Positions 1 to 5,659 of a DNA stretch of 7,298 bases are shown one piece after another. The position numbers were made by a program, and so were the translations under genes. Position 1 is the stretch's first letter, and each line of letters starts with the position of its first letter. The DNA comes from an uncultured Clostridia bacterium (GTDB lineage Bacteria; Bacillota; Clostridia; Christensenellales; CAG-917), in NCBI GenBank assembly GCA_947589635.1, contig CANQCC010000073.1, positions 1 through 7,298 on the forward strand. The letters are read 5' to 3'. Under the pieces are notes generated by a model. That model saw only the letters and a list, made by a program, of their open reading frames with translations. It ran no database searches and was not told the DNA's origin.

Positions 1-471
1 CACAAGCGAGCAAAGCAGATCGTACACAAGCGAGCTTATGTCGTCCTCGGTAAATCCCACCTTTCTGAACACGGGAAGCAGCAATTGAGCGTTGTTTGCA
101 AAGTCCGTAAGCAAACTCTGCCCGTCCTGAGAAGTCATCGCGTCCGCAAGGTTTTTAAGTTTTGCAGTCTGCAAAGAGGACGCCTTAAGCGTATCCGCAA
201 ACAGGCCTATCCACTCTCTTGCGACGACGTAGTCTCCGGGCGCGGAAAGTTTTACTATGTCGGGGTCGGACATATCCGCCTTCCAGCTTTCGTCGATAAG
301 CGAAAGCATACTGCCCTCTATGGACTGCGCGCTTGCCTCGCGCTGAGCGGCGTCCTGTTTTTTTCTGCGCTCCTCTTTTGCCTTATTGCAGGCGACAAGC
401 GATAAAGCCGTCGCCGCTATCAGCAGCGCCGCGCATATAAGGCATATAAGTTTTGAAAAATTCCTCTTCAT
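1..471 (-). CDS. Putative lipoprotein, 3' end outside the window
   Basis: The frame is open from an ATG at 471-469 to the window edge, giving 157 residues of a protein whose C-terminus is missing. The N-terminus is a lipoprotein signal peptide: basic start (MKRN), hydrophobic core at about residues 8-25, and a lipobox LVAC with the lipidated cysteine at residue 28. A charged linker rich in K, E, R and Q (about 29-48) follows, then a mostly helical region ending in DDISSLVYDLLCSLV. I do not recognise a family. The start lies 12 bp after the permease stop, and an in-frame stop just upstream rules out a longer start. The nearest SD-like AGGAG is 16 nt upstream, so translation may depend on coupling to the permease. 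As third gene of the operon it is probably a surface-anchored partner or client of the ABC system. The lipoprotein call is solid; the role is inference. Confidence 0.85.
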   Translation of the reverse strand, partial: MKRNFSKLICLICAALLIAATALSLVACNKAKEERRKKQDAAQREASAQSIEGSMLSLIDESWKADMSDPDIVKLSAPGDYVVAREWIGLFADTLKASSLQTAKLKNLADAMTSQDGQSLLTDFANNAQLLLPVFRKVGFTEDDISSLVYDLLCSLV

Positions 472-483
472 ATCGCCGGATAC

Positions 484-2946
484 TTATCTCCTGCCGTTTT
501 TTATATTATAACCCTTTTTGAAGTTAAACACAAGCGGCACTATCGCGTAAAGCGCTGCCATGGCGATGCCGACAAGCGCGACTACCCATGCCTTGAACAT
601 AAACTCGTACGACAGCCCGAACAGCGCGAGCGCATATATAAGCGCCCCTGTTATAGGTACGCTTGCGACAAACGCGACGACAAAGCACACCAGGCCCTGT
701 ATGCAATTTTCAAGCGTTTCGGACGCCAACAGGCCGCTTTTTGACATGCCGGCATTTAGAAGCGCTCCTCGTCTCGCCTCCTCTCCCGCGCGCCCGACGA
801 GCGAGCTTGCCGTGACGACCGCAATTATAAACAGCGCCACGACAAACGCAAGCGTGCCGATAAGATCAAAAACGGAAAGCGCGGTCTGCATATCCCACCT
901 GAACGCCTCGAGCACCTCGAGGACGTAGTAGTTCCTTGACGAAAACTTTTCGCTCAGCGCGCCCACGGTGCGCCCCATATCTCCGTCTATCAGGACGGCG
1001 ACGGTATCTACGCGCATGCCGTACAGCCTCTCGATGGTCTTTTCGGACGCCACGACGTACGCGCCGTCAAATAGCCTGTGGCTTAAAATGCCGCCCACTG
1101 CGACCTGTCTTTCTTTGCCCTCAATCTCAAGCGTAAGCGTATCTCCCTCGCCTATGCCGTACAGCCTTACGAACGCCTCGTCGATAAATACGTAGTCTTC
1201 CTCTCTCTTCAGTCTGTCAAGCAAGGTGTTTTTGTCCGTGACAAACGCAAAATCCGTAAGTTCCGTCGCCCTTTGGGAGCCGAGCACGGTGACGGTCCTG
1301 TCCATGCCTTCCGCCTTGAGCCTGCCCTGCTGCCAGACTATGGCGACCGCCGTATCCACGCCGTCCACGGAGGAAAATTCCTCCACGTCGACGTCCGCCT
1401 TGACGTTTGTCACAAACGCCATATTCTTAAAATCGCTCACATAGCTTGTAAATATGCTTGTAGTCAGAGACCACGCCATGAACAGCAACATGCTTATCGT
1501 CATGCCTACGCTAAGCAAAGTCACGCTGCGCGAATGTCTGCTCTCCCTGTTGAGGGAGTATGCCGCGACGCGCGCGCTTCCCTTAGCCTTATACATCGAC
1601 AAGGCGATAAGCCGCATAATCCTTGGCGCAATAAACCCGACCGTTACAAGCAAGACCGCCAGAGTGACAAGCCCCAAAGCCGCCCTCTCCATGGCGCCGT
1701 AAGTCCCCGCAAACAGCGCGCAGATAAGCGCAATCGAAAGCGCGGCAAAGACTGCGGCGAGGATGTCGCCCACCCGCGAGCGCTTGCCCGTCCCTATCTG
1801 ATTTTGTCTGACCGTACCCGAAAACGCCCTGAGTATCGGGACGATCGAGCCGAGCGCGGATACCGCGAAACCTATCGCTACGGAGCCCAAAAGCCTGCCC
1901 GCGGAGATAGTGAAATCAAGGCTGCCAAGCGTCGCGCGCAATATCCCCACGAACACGCCTACGGCAAGTCCCGCGCCCAAAGCGGCGCCCGCGCACGCAA
2001 GCAACAGCCCCTCGATGAGGAAAATGCCGAAGATCTGCCCCCTCGTTGCGCCGATCACGGTAAATTTTGAGATGAGAGACAGCTTTTCCCTCTCGCCCAT
2101 CATAAACAGCAACACGGCGACGCATATGCCAAGCAGCATAACCGCCGCCCCCGCAAGCACAACGGGCGCCGTAAGCGAAGTCGCCTGCTCCTCTATCGCC
2201 GCGCCGTTCCCCGCGCGCCGCACGAGCATAGCGGAATATTTAGGGACGGATTTAATGTTTTCAATGACTTTATCGGCGTCCGTCCCCGCGTCGAGTTTAA
2301 GATATATCTCGTTGCAAAGTTCAACGCCGTCTATGCCGAGCAAAAGTTTGGACATCGCCTTTGAAAAGCCGAGAATGAGCGCGGGCGCTTCGCCAAGAAA
2401 ATAGCCGCTGTTTTCGCTTATCGCCTTGACGTACAAGGTCGCGGAATTTGCGCCGAGCGAAAGTATTATGGCGTCGCCGACTTCAAGTCCGAAACGCTTT
2501 GCGGTCGCTCTTGATATGACCGCGTCGTCGGACTTCATTCCCTCAAGCGAGCCTGCGTATATGTCTATATCCCTCAGCCCGCAAATGGTCTTCTCAAGGT
2601 TTCCGCCGTCCTTAAAACCGCGCACGCGCACATATTCGCCGCCCAATTTGGCGTAAAGCGCAAAAGACGGCACGACCTCCCTCACGCCGTCGACAAGGAT
2701 GTTGCCGCCGCCGTCTACAAGTCCGTCCAGCGCGGTGGTAAGCCTGTCCGACGAGGAGCTTGTCGATATAATAATGTCGCTGTCTCCGGACGCCGCCGTC
2801 TCGCTTGCGAGCATATATTCAAACACGGCGGGCTTAAAGGAGAGCATTGCGAAAATCATGGCCACCACCGCCGCGATCGCCACTATCGTTGCCGCCGCCC
2901 TCAAAGGCTTTGACGCTATATTTCTCAGCGCGAGCCTGAAGACCAT
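484..2946 (-). CDS. FtsX/MacB-superfamily ABC transporter permease, ten TM
   Basis: This 820-residue membrane protein is built as two FtsX-like halves. I see hydrophobic segments at about 17-35, 260-283, 306-335, 350-372, 393-415, 423-443, 474-500, 691-717, 747-777 and 785-807. Two large extracytoplasmic domains lie at about 36-258 and 501-690. Each half ends in a three-TM FtsX block. The loops after TM2 (MGEREKLSLISKFTVIGATR) and TM8 (RAGEEARRGALLNAGMSKSG) are the family's usual contacts with the ATPase. Both halves are in one chain, so a single permease with two ATPase copies could form the complex. It starts 1 bp after the ATPase stop (TGA-T-ATG), which implies translational coupling. The family moves lipoproteins, peptides or drugs out of the membrane, or transmits force to cell-wall enzymes. 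The substrate cannot be read from sequence. No MacA-like adaptor is visible. Confidence 0.95.
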   Translation of the reverse strand: MVFRLALRNIASKPLRAAATIVAIAAVVAMIFAMLSFKPAVFEYMLASETAASGDSDIIISTSSSSDRLTTALDGLVDGGGNILVDGVREVVPSFALYAKLGGEYVRVRGFKDGGNLEKTICGLRDIDIYAGSLEGMKSDDAVISRATAKRFGLEVGDAIILSLGANSATLYVKAISENSGYFLGEAPALILGFSKAMSKLLLGIDGVELCNEIYLKLDAGTDADKVIENIKSVPKYSAMLVRRAGNGAAIEEQATSLTAPVVLAGAAVMLLGICVAVLLFMMGEREKLSLISKFTVIGATRGQIFGIFLIEGLLLACAGAALGAGLAVGVFVGILRATLGSLDFTISAGRLLGSVAIGFAVSALGSIVPILRAFSGTVRQNQIGTGKRSRVGDILAAVFAALSIALICALFAGTYGAMERAALGLVTLAVLLVTVGFIAPRIMRLIALSMYKAKGSARVAAYSLNRESRHSRSVTLLSVGMTISMLLFMAWSLTTSIFTSYVSDFKNMAFVTNVKADVDVEEFSSVDGVDTAVAIVWQQGRLKAEGMDRTVTVLGSQRATELTDFAFVTDKNTLLDRLKREEDYVFIDEAFVRLYGIGEGDTLTLEIEGKERQVAVGGILSHRLFDGAYVVASEKTIERLYGMRVDTVAVLIDGDMGRTVGALSEKFSSRNYYVLEVLEAFRWDMQTALSVFDLIGTLAFVVALFIIAVVTASSLVGRAGEEARRGALLNAGMSKSGLLASETLENCIQGLVCFVVAFVASVPITGALIYALALFGLSYEFMFKAWVVALVGIAMAALYAIVPLVFNFKKGYNIKNGRR

Positions 2947-2947
2947 A

Positions 2948-3703
2948 TCAACCTACAAGTCTGCCGTCCTCCATGCGGACGGTGCGCGTCGCGTATGCGG
3001 CGTGCGCTTCGGAGTGCGTGACCATGATGAGCGTCACGCCTCTCGTCTGGTTTATATCCTTAAGCAGTTCCATGACCTGCCTTCCTCTCTCCTTGTCGAG
3101 GCTGCCCGTAGGCTCGTCCAAAAAGATGATTTTGGGGGACGTGACAAGCGCCCTCGCGATCGCGGCGCGCTGCTGTTCGCCTCCGCTAAGCTGCCTCGGA
3201 AAATTGTTTTTTCTGTCGCCAAGCCCAAGATAAGTCAGGATCTCATCCACGCGCTCGCCGTATTCGCTCTCCTTGCGCCCGTCAAGCACAAGAGGCAACG
3301 TGACGTTTTCAAGCACGGTGAGATTGGGCACAAGATTGTCAAATTGATACACAAATGAAAAGTCTCTTCGCCGCATCTCGGCAAGTTGCTTGTCGGAGAT
3401 CTCGGAGAGGTCTTTCCCAAGCAGGCGCACGCTGCCCTCCGTGGGCGTATCTATGCCCGCGGCGATATAAAGGAATGTGGACTTGCCGCTGCCCGACTCG
3501 CCCAATATCGCGACAAATTCGCCCTCTTTAAGCGAAAAATCCACGCCCTTAAGCACTTCGGAAACAACGCTTCCCGTGACAAAGCTCTTTTTTATGCCGC
3601 TCGCCTTGAGCAGTTCGCCTCTATAACCAGCGCCTTTAGAAGTTATCTCTTCGCATTCTTCGCCCGCGAGGCCCAAATTTTTGTCCGCCTTCAAAGTAGA
3701 CAT
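2948..3703 (-). CDS. ABC transporter ATP-binding protein, LolD/MacB type
   Basis: This is a complete ABC ATPase of 251 residues. Walker A is GESGSGKST (68-76), the Q-loop glutamine is at 120 (VYQFDNLVP), the signature is LSGGEQQR (172-179), Walker B is IIFLDEP (192-198) with the catalytic glutamate at 197, the D-loop is GSLD (200-203), and the switch histidine is H230. All catalytic residues are present. The spacing and the LSGGEQQR signature fit the LolD/MacB/FtsE group that powers FtsX-like permeases, consistent with the permease directly downstream. The ATG is preceded by an excellent AAGGAGG (3708-3714), 4 nt away. This start gives an N-terminal extension of about 30 residues, rich in K, E and G, before the usual first strand (LLKASGIKKSF). 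Such proteins normally begin close to that strand. It is the first gene of the operon. Confidence 0.97.
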   Translation of the reverse strand: MSTLKADKNLGLAGEECEEITSKGAGYRGELLKASGIKKSFVTGSVVSEVLKGVDFSLKEGEFVAILGESGSGKSTFLYIAAGIDTPTEGSVRLLGKDLSEISDKQLAEMRRRDFSFVYQFDNLVPNLTVLENVTLPLVLDGRKESEYGERVDEILTYLGLGDRKNNFPRQLSGGEQQRAAIARALVTSPKIIFLDEPTGSLDKERGRQVMELLKDINQTRGVTLIMVTHSEAHAAYATRTVRMEDGRLVG

Positions 3704-3751
3704 ACATCCTCCTTATGCGCACACGCGCGCAATAAAGACTATACTATTTTG

Positions 3752-3780
3752 ATTATAACACACTCTTTGAAGTATAACAA
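3752..3780 (-). promoter_or_regulatory. Sigma-A-type promoter of the ABC operon
   Basis: Reading the minus strand, TTGTTA (3780-3775) is followed after 17 bp by a perfect TATAAT (3757-3752). The predicted start is near 3745, giving a leader of about 40 nt before the ATG at 3703 with its strong ribosome binding site. Its -35 box lies only 14 bp from the -35 box of the divergent queH promoter, so the two promoters may influence each other. Confidence 0.8.
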
Positions 3781-3794
3781 CATTAAATATCGCT

Positions 3795-3822
3795 TTGCAC
3801 GCGGCTGAAAACGTGCTATACT
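3795..3822 (+). promoter_or_regulatory. Promoter of queH (extended -10)
   Basis: TTGCAC (3795-3800), a 16-bp spacer and TATACT (3817-3822) form a good promoter. The spacer ends in TGC, giving an extended -10 (TGn). The expected transcription start is within a base or two of 3829, the A of the queH ATG, so the message may have essentially no leader. Confidence 0.7.
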
Positions 3823-3828
3823 TTGCTT

Positions 3829-4419
3829 ATGGCGGAAATTTATACCGTGGACGAACAAATAGCGCGCGTAAAGACGGGCGAAAAAAAGCCTCGCCTGCTT
3901 CTGCATACCTGCTGCGGGCCTTGCGCGGCGGGAACGCTTGCCAATATCGCGCAATATTTTGAGGTCACCGCGCTGTATTTCAACCCCAACATCATGCCGA
4001 GGTCGGAGTGGGAAAAACGTCTGGACGCCCTTAAAGTCGTGCTTAAATATTTCGGGGACATCCCTTTGGTTGTCCCGCCGCAGGACGATGGACAATACCT
4101 TGCGCTTGTAAAAGGCATGGAGGGATTGCCCGAAGGCGGCGAGCGTTGCGCCCGCTGTTTCGACCTTCGCCTGAGCGCCACGGCGGAATATTTTGCGGAG
4201 CGCCGTGACGACTTCGACTTTTTTGCGACCACGCTGACCGTAAGCCCGCACAAAAACGCCGCGCTGATAAACGAGATCGGCATGCGGATAGCCGCTTACC
4301 GCGCCGTCCCCTACCTATGCTCCGACTTCAAAAAACACGACGGCTTTTTGAAGTCCACCCGCTTGAGTAAGGAGCTCGGCATCTACCGCCAATCCTACTG
4401 CGGCTGCCGCTTTGATTAA
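3829..4419 (+). CDS. queH: Epoxyqueuosine reductase QueH
   Basis: QueH reduces epoxyqueuosine to queuosine at position 34 of GUN-anticodon tRNAs, the last step of queuosine synthesis. It is an iron-sulfur enzyme unrelated in sequence to QueG. The 196-residue protein shows the family hallmarks: LLLHTCCGPCAAGTL with C28, C29 and C32; an ALYFNPNI segment (48-55); ERCARCFDLRL with C107 and C110; TTLTVSPHKN (134-143); and a C-terminal SYCGCRF with C191 and C193. Length is normal for the family. I chose the ATG at 3829. An in-frame TTG at 3823 would lie directly against the -10 box and could hardly be transcribed. There is no Shine-Dalgarno in front of the ATG, consistent with a leaderless message. 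A GTG at 3847 is a possible but weaker alternative. The gene stands alone between a divergent operon and a terminator, with no other queuosine genes in the window. Confidence 0.95.
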   Translation: MAEIYTVDEQIARVKTGEKKPRLLLHTCCGPCAAGTLANIAQYFEVTALYFNPNIMPRSEWEKRLDALKVVLKYFGDIPLVVPPQDDGQYLALVKGMEGLPEGGERCARCFDLRLSATAEYFAERRDDFDFFATTLTVSPHKNAALINEIGMRIAAYRAVPYLCSDFKKHDGFLKSTRLSKELGIYRQSYCGCRFD

Positions 4420-4461
4420 ACTTCCTTTCTTTAAGGGCTGCGCCTGCCTGCGGATAATAAT

Positions 4462-4488
4462 ACGCCTTAAATACGGGCGTTTTTATTT
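4462..4488 (+). terminator. Intrinsic terminator of queH
   Basis: ACGCCT (4462-4467) pairs with GGGCGT (4475-4480) across a 7-nt loop, with one T-G wobble, and TTTTATTT follows. It lies 42 bp after the queH stop. On the other strand the hairpin has no good U-tract after it, so it is a poor terminator for the convergent SLOG gene. Confidence 0.75.
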
Positions 4489-4518
4489 GCCAAAAACACA
4501 AAATTTATAAAATTCGTC

Positions 4519-4986
4519 TCAACTTGAAAAATTTATGACGCGCTTATGCGATTTGTTGGCGTAATCAAGCGCCTTGCGCGCGCCGCCCTCTTTCCCGGGC
4601 TCGACGTAGAACAACACGACGTCGCTTTTGTCTATCATCGCGCAATTGCGATAGTATAGCGAAGTGTACCAATAATCGAAACTCTTCATGGGGCACTCAA
4701 GCGCCTCATATTGCTTGCGTCTGAACCAGCGCGGCGGCTTATGCAGATTTTTATCGAGCGGAAAACAGAACGTCCTCCTTACGCCAAGTTCGGGCTGCGC
4801 GTCTCTGATATCCGTTACAATGTCGTACACAAGGTCGTCAAAATCGCTCATCCCGCCAAACAAAAACGTCCTCGCGCCCTCTTCTATCAGCGCGCATACG
4901 CAATCTTTCACTTTAGCGCGCAGCCGCTCCGTTATATTCACATCGCGATGCCCGAAGCACGAGCATATTATATCTTTACCTGCCAA
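4519..4986 (-). CDS. SLOG-superfamily protein (DUF1273/YpsA-like), TTG start
   Basis: This 155-residue soluble protein resembles the DUF1273/YpsA branch of the SLOG (Rossmann-like) superfamily, whose members are thought to bind nucleotides or their derivatives. Visible landmarks are the early FGHRDV (residues 11-16), FLFGGMSDFDDLV (41-53) as the glycine-rich turn and acidic site, RNCAMIDKSDVVLFYV (113-128) as a buried strand, and GGARKALDYA (134-143) as the closing helix. The start is TTG at 4986-4984. AGGAGAGG (complement of 4993-5000) sits 6 nt upstream of it, and the first internal ATG (residue 46) would remove the GHR strand. A terminator ends 30 bp before the start and a long structured region lies beyond it, so expression may be controlled by transcription attenuation. 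The family assignment rests on motifs I recognise, not on a search; the molecular function is unknown. Confidence 0.8.
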   Translation of the reverse strand: MAGKDIICSCFGHRDVNITERLRAKVKDCVCALIEEGARTFLFGGMSDFDDLVYDIVTDIRDAQPELGVRRTFCFPLDKNLHKPPRWFRRKQYEALECPMKSFDYWYTSLYYRNCAMIDKSDVVLFYVEPGKEGGARKALDYANKSHKRVINFSS

Positions 4987-5016
4987 TATCTTCCTCTCCT
5001 GCCTTAAATTTGCGGC

Positions 5017-5049
5017 AAAAAAGAAAAACGCCGCCCCGAGGACGGCGTT
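5017..5049 (-). terminator. Strong intrinsic terminator 30 bp before the SLOG start
   Basis: On the minus strand AACGCCG (5049-5043) pairs perfectly with CGGCGTT (5033-5027) across a 9-nt loop. The transcript then reads five U counting from the stem end, C, and six U. It lies between a promoter and the SLOG ribosome binding site with no gene between, the position expected of an attenuator. Confidence 0.85.
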
Positions 5050-5059
5050 GCAGAATACC
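5024..5059. repeat. Terminator-associated repeat, copy 1
   Basis: On the plus strand this begins AAAAACGCCGCCC, identical to the start of copy 2 at 5284. A 9-nt variable loop, a shared CGTT and a related tail ending in CC follow at the same spacing. By hand alignment about 26 of 36 positions agree. The copy overlaps the terminator upstream of the SLOG gene. Confidence 0.45.
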
Positions 5060-5064
5060 GTCCC
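5039..5064 (-). promoter_or_regulatory. Possible antiterminator hairpin
   Basis: On the minus strand GGGACGG (5064-5058) can pair with CCGTCCT (5045-5039) over a 12-nt loop: seven pairs, one of them G-U. This uses GCCGTCC from the left arm and loop of the terminator, so the two folds exclude each other. A second competing pairing is GTGTTGCA (5078-5071) with TGCAACGC (5052-5045). That one borrows bases from the closing stem of the long hairpin. Confidence 0.45.
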
Positions 5065-5217
5065 TTAAGTTGCAACACTAACAACGCCACATCTTTATAC
5101 TGTTTAAGACATACTTGTTGTTGGGACAGGTATTACTGTCTTGATAAAGTATGCTAAAACAGCACAAGAAAATTCGCACTTTCAAAGATGTATATGGGTC
5201 GTTAATGTTGCAATGAT

Positions 5218-5246
5218 ATTTTATCACCTAAGAGCCAAAATAGCAA
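5218..5246 (-). promoter_or_regulatory. Candidate promoter of the structured RNA
   Basis: On the minus strand TTGCTA (5246-5241) is followed after exactly 17 bp by TAAAAT (5223-5218). These match 4/6 and 5/6 of the consensus. The predicted start falls at about 5211, next to the first base of the long hairpin. Confidence 0.5.
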
Positions 5247-5283
5247 TCTCAATTTGAAATATAAAATGTCGCCGACCTCTTAT

Positions 5284-5309
5284 AAAAACGCCGCCCAAAA
5301 AGCGACGTT
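5284..5309 (-). terminator. Intrinsic terminator of the Xre repressor gene
   Basis: On the minus strand AACGTCGC (5309-5302) pairs with GCGGCGTT (5294-5287), eight pairs with one T-G, over a loop of TTTTTGG. A short U-tract follows. It lies about 95 bp after the stop of the Xre gene. Confidence 0.75.
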
Positions 5310-5319
5310 ACAATATTCC
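5284..5319. repeat. Terminator-associated repeat, copy 2
   Basis: This shares AAAAACGCCGCCC, the following CGTT and a CA..AT..CC tail with the copy at 5024-5059, in the same order and spacing. It forms the terminator of the Xre gene. The pair may be a dispersed intergenic terminator repeat of this genome or simply two convergent terminators. Confidence 0.45.
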
Positions 5320-5404
5320 AAAATATTTTTGCGGCAAGAAAGGCGTATGGCCTCTTACCGGGCGAAAAAAGAAGGCGACCTCCATAATCATCAAAAGAGG
5401 CAAA
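5310..5404. other. 3' untranslated stretch after the Xre gene
   Basis: No convincing gene is seen here. GCCTCTT (5350-5356) and AAGAGGC (5395-5401) are perfect inverted arms 38 bp apart, so the 3' end of the Xre message could fold before reaching its terminator. A 25-codon minus-strand frame (5385-5308) has no ribosome binding site and runs into the terminator. Confidence 0.4.
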
Positions 5405-5626
5405 CTAATCGTCCGAAATGCCTATGAGATAATCCGCGCTCACGCCGAAAAATCGCGACAATTTGTAAATCGCCGACGCACCGGGTTCCTGCTTCCCCGT
5501 TTCCCAATAACTTATTGACGCGTTGCTCAATTCAAGTTCCTTTGCAAGTTGATTTTGTCCTATGCTCCTCTCAAGTCTCAACGCGCGCAGTCGCTCGCCA
5601 AATACCTTCGGATCGAAAGTTTCCAT
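5405..5626 (-). CDS. Xre/Cro-type helix-turn-helix repressor
   Basis: This 73-residue DNA-binding protein is essentially a single HTH_3 domain. GERLRALRLERSIGQNQLAK (10-29) covers helix 1 and the start of helix 2. Helix 2 (about 24-31) and recognition helix 3 (about 35-42, NASISYWE) form the helix-turn-helix, followed by the typical WETGKQEP turn. The C-terminal IYKLSRFFGVSADYLIG (53-69) is the hallmark end of the fold. There is no ligand or oligomerisation domain beyond the fold. The ATG at 5626 has no clear Shine-Dalgarno and a predicted leader of only about 12 nt, which suggests weak translation, as is common for self-limiting repressors. It is divergent from the membrane protein gene at 5720, and palindromes in the gap between them are likely its operators, so it probably represses both genes. 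Function as repressor is inference from family and layout. Confidence 0.95.
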   Translation of the reverse strand: METFDPKVFGERLRALRLERSIGQNQLAKELELSNASISYWETGKQEPGASAIYKLSRFFGVSADYLIGISDD

Positions 5627-5633
5627 ATATCAA

Positions 5634-5651
5634 TTCTAACAATAATTATAA
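5634..5651. promoter_or_regulatory. Second, imperfect operator copy
   Basis: TTCTAACAATAATTATAA matches the perfect palindrome at 5665-5682 at 15 of 18 positions in the same orientation. The two begin 31 bp apart, about three helical turns, so two dimers would sit on the same DNA face. It covers the -10 box of the repressor gene (5645-5650), as expected for self-repression. Confidence 0.55.
5645..5650 (-). promoter_or_regulatory. -10 box of the Xre repressor gene
   Basis: The minus strand reads TATAAT at 5650-5645. The start would be near 5638, 12 nt before the ATG. At 17 bp upstream the -35 position (5673-5668, TAATTA) is poor and lies inside the perfect palindrome, so a repressor bound there would block it. 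Confidence 0.55.
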
Positions 5652-5659
5652 GGTTTTAC

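Larger units (their letters stand above)
5017..5213 (-). ncRNA. Candidate structured leader RNA or small RNA upstream of the SLOG gene
   Basis: On the minus strand the arm 5213-5198 pairs without a break with 5085-5070 (16 bp, two G-U). Two more pairs and a small internal loop follow, then 5191-5184 with 5096-5089 (8 bp). Beyond a 21-nt unpaired strand (5183-5163, which may form a small GAAA/UUUC hairpin) facing only 3 nt, the fold continues with CTGTTT/AAACAG, CATACTT/AAGTATG and GACAG/CTGTC, capped by a 6-nt loop. A promoter at 5218-5246 would start transcription at about 5210-5213, just where the hairpin begins. A strong terminator (5017-5049) ends it, giving about 197 nt. The next gene's ribosome binding site follows within 20 nt, so this is either a 5' leader with an attenuator or an independent RNA. 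A 6S RNA is a weaker alternative suggested by length and the long hairpin with a bubble. A MITE-like inverted repeat is also possible, though I see no target duplication. Confidence 0.55.

Noticed and set aside
1273..2070. A 265-codon plus-strand open frame opposite the permease
   Set aside because: It is antisense to a clear FtsX-type permease, has the composition of a shadow frame (many Arg, His and Pro), and shows no ribosome binding site or motif.
3739..4251. A 170-codon minus-strand frame opposite queH
   Set aside because: It overlaps the ABC operon promoter and the conserved queH gene, is very rich in Arg and Lys, and shows no family motif.
5039..5064. T-box riboswitch signature upstream of the SLOG gene
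   Set aside because: AAGGGACGGUA is only superficially similar to the T-box core AGGGUGGNACCGCG. The UGGN that reads the tRNA end is absent, and the downstream gene is not an aminoacylation or amino acid gene.
5070..5213. MITE or insertion element with terminal inverted repeats
   Set aside because: The inverted ends fit, but no target duplication is visible (flanks AAG and TGA differ), there is no transposase, and the alignment with a promoter and terminator favours an RNA. Not fully excluded.
5308..5385. A 25-codon minus-strand small frame after the Xre gene
   Set aside because: It has no ribosome binding site, its stop lies in the terminator stem, and its sequence looks like translated hairpin DNA.
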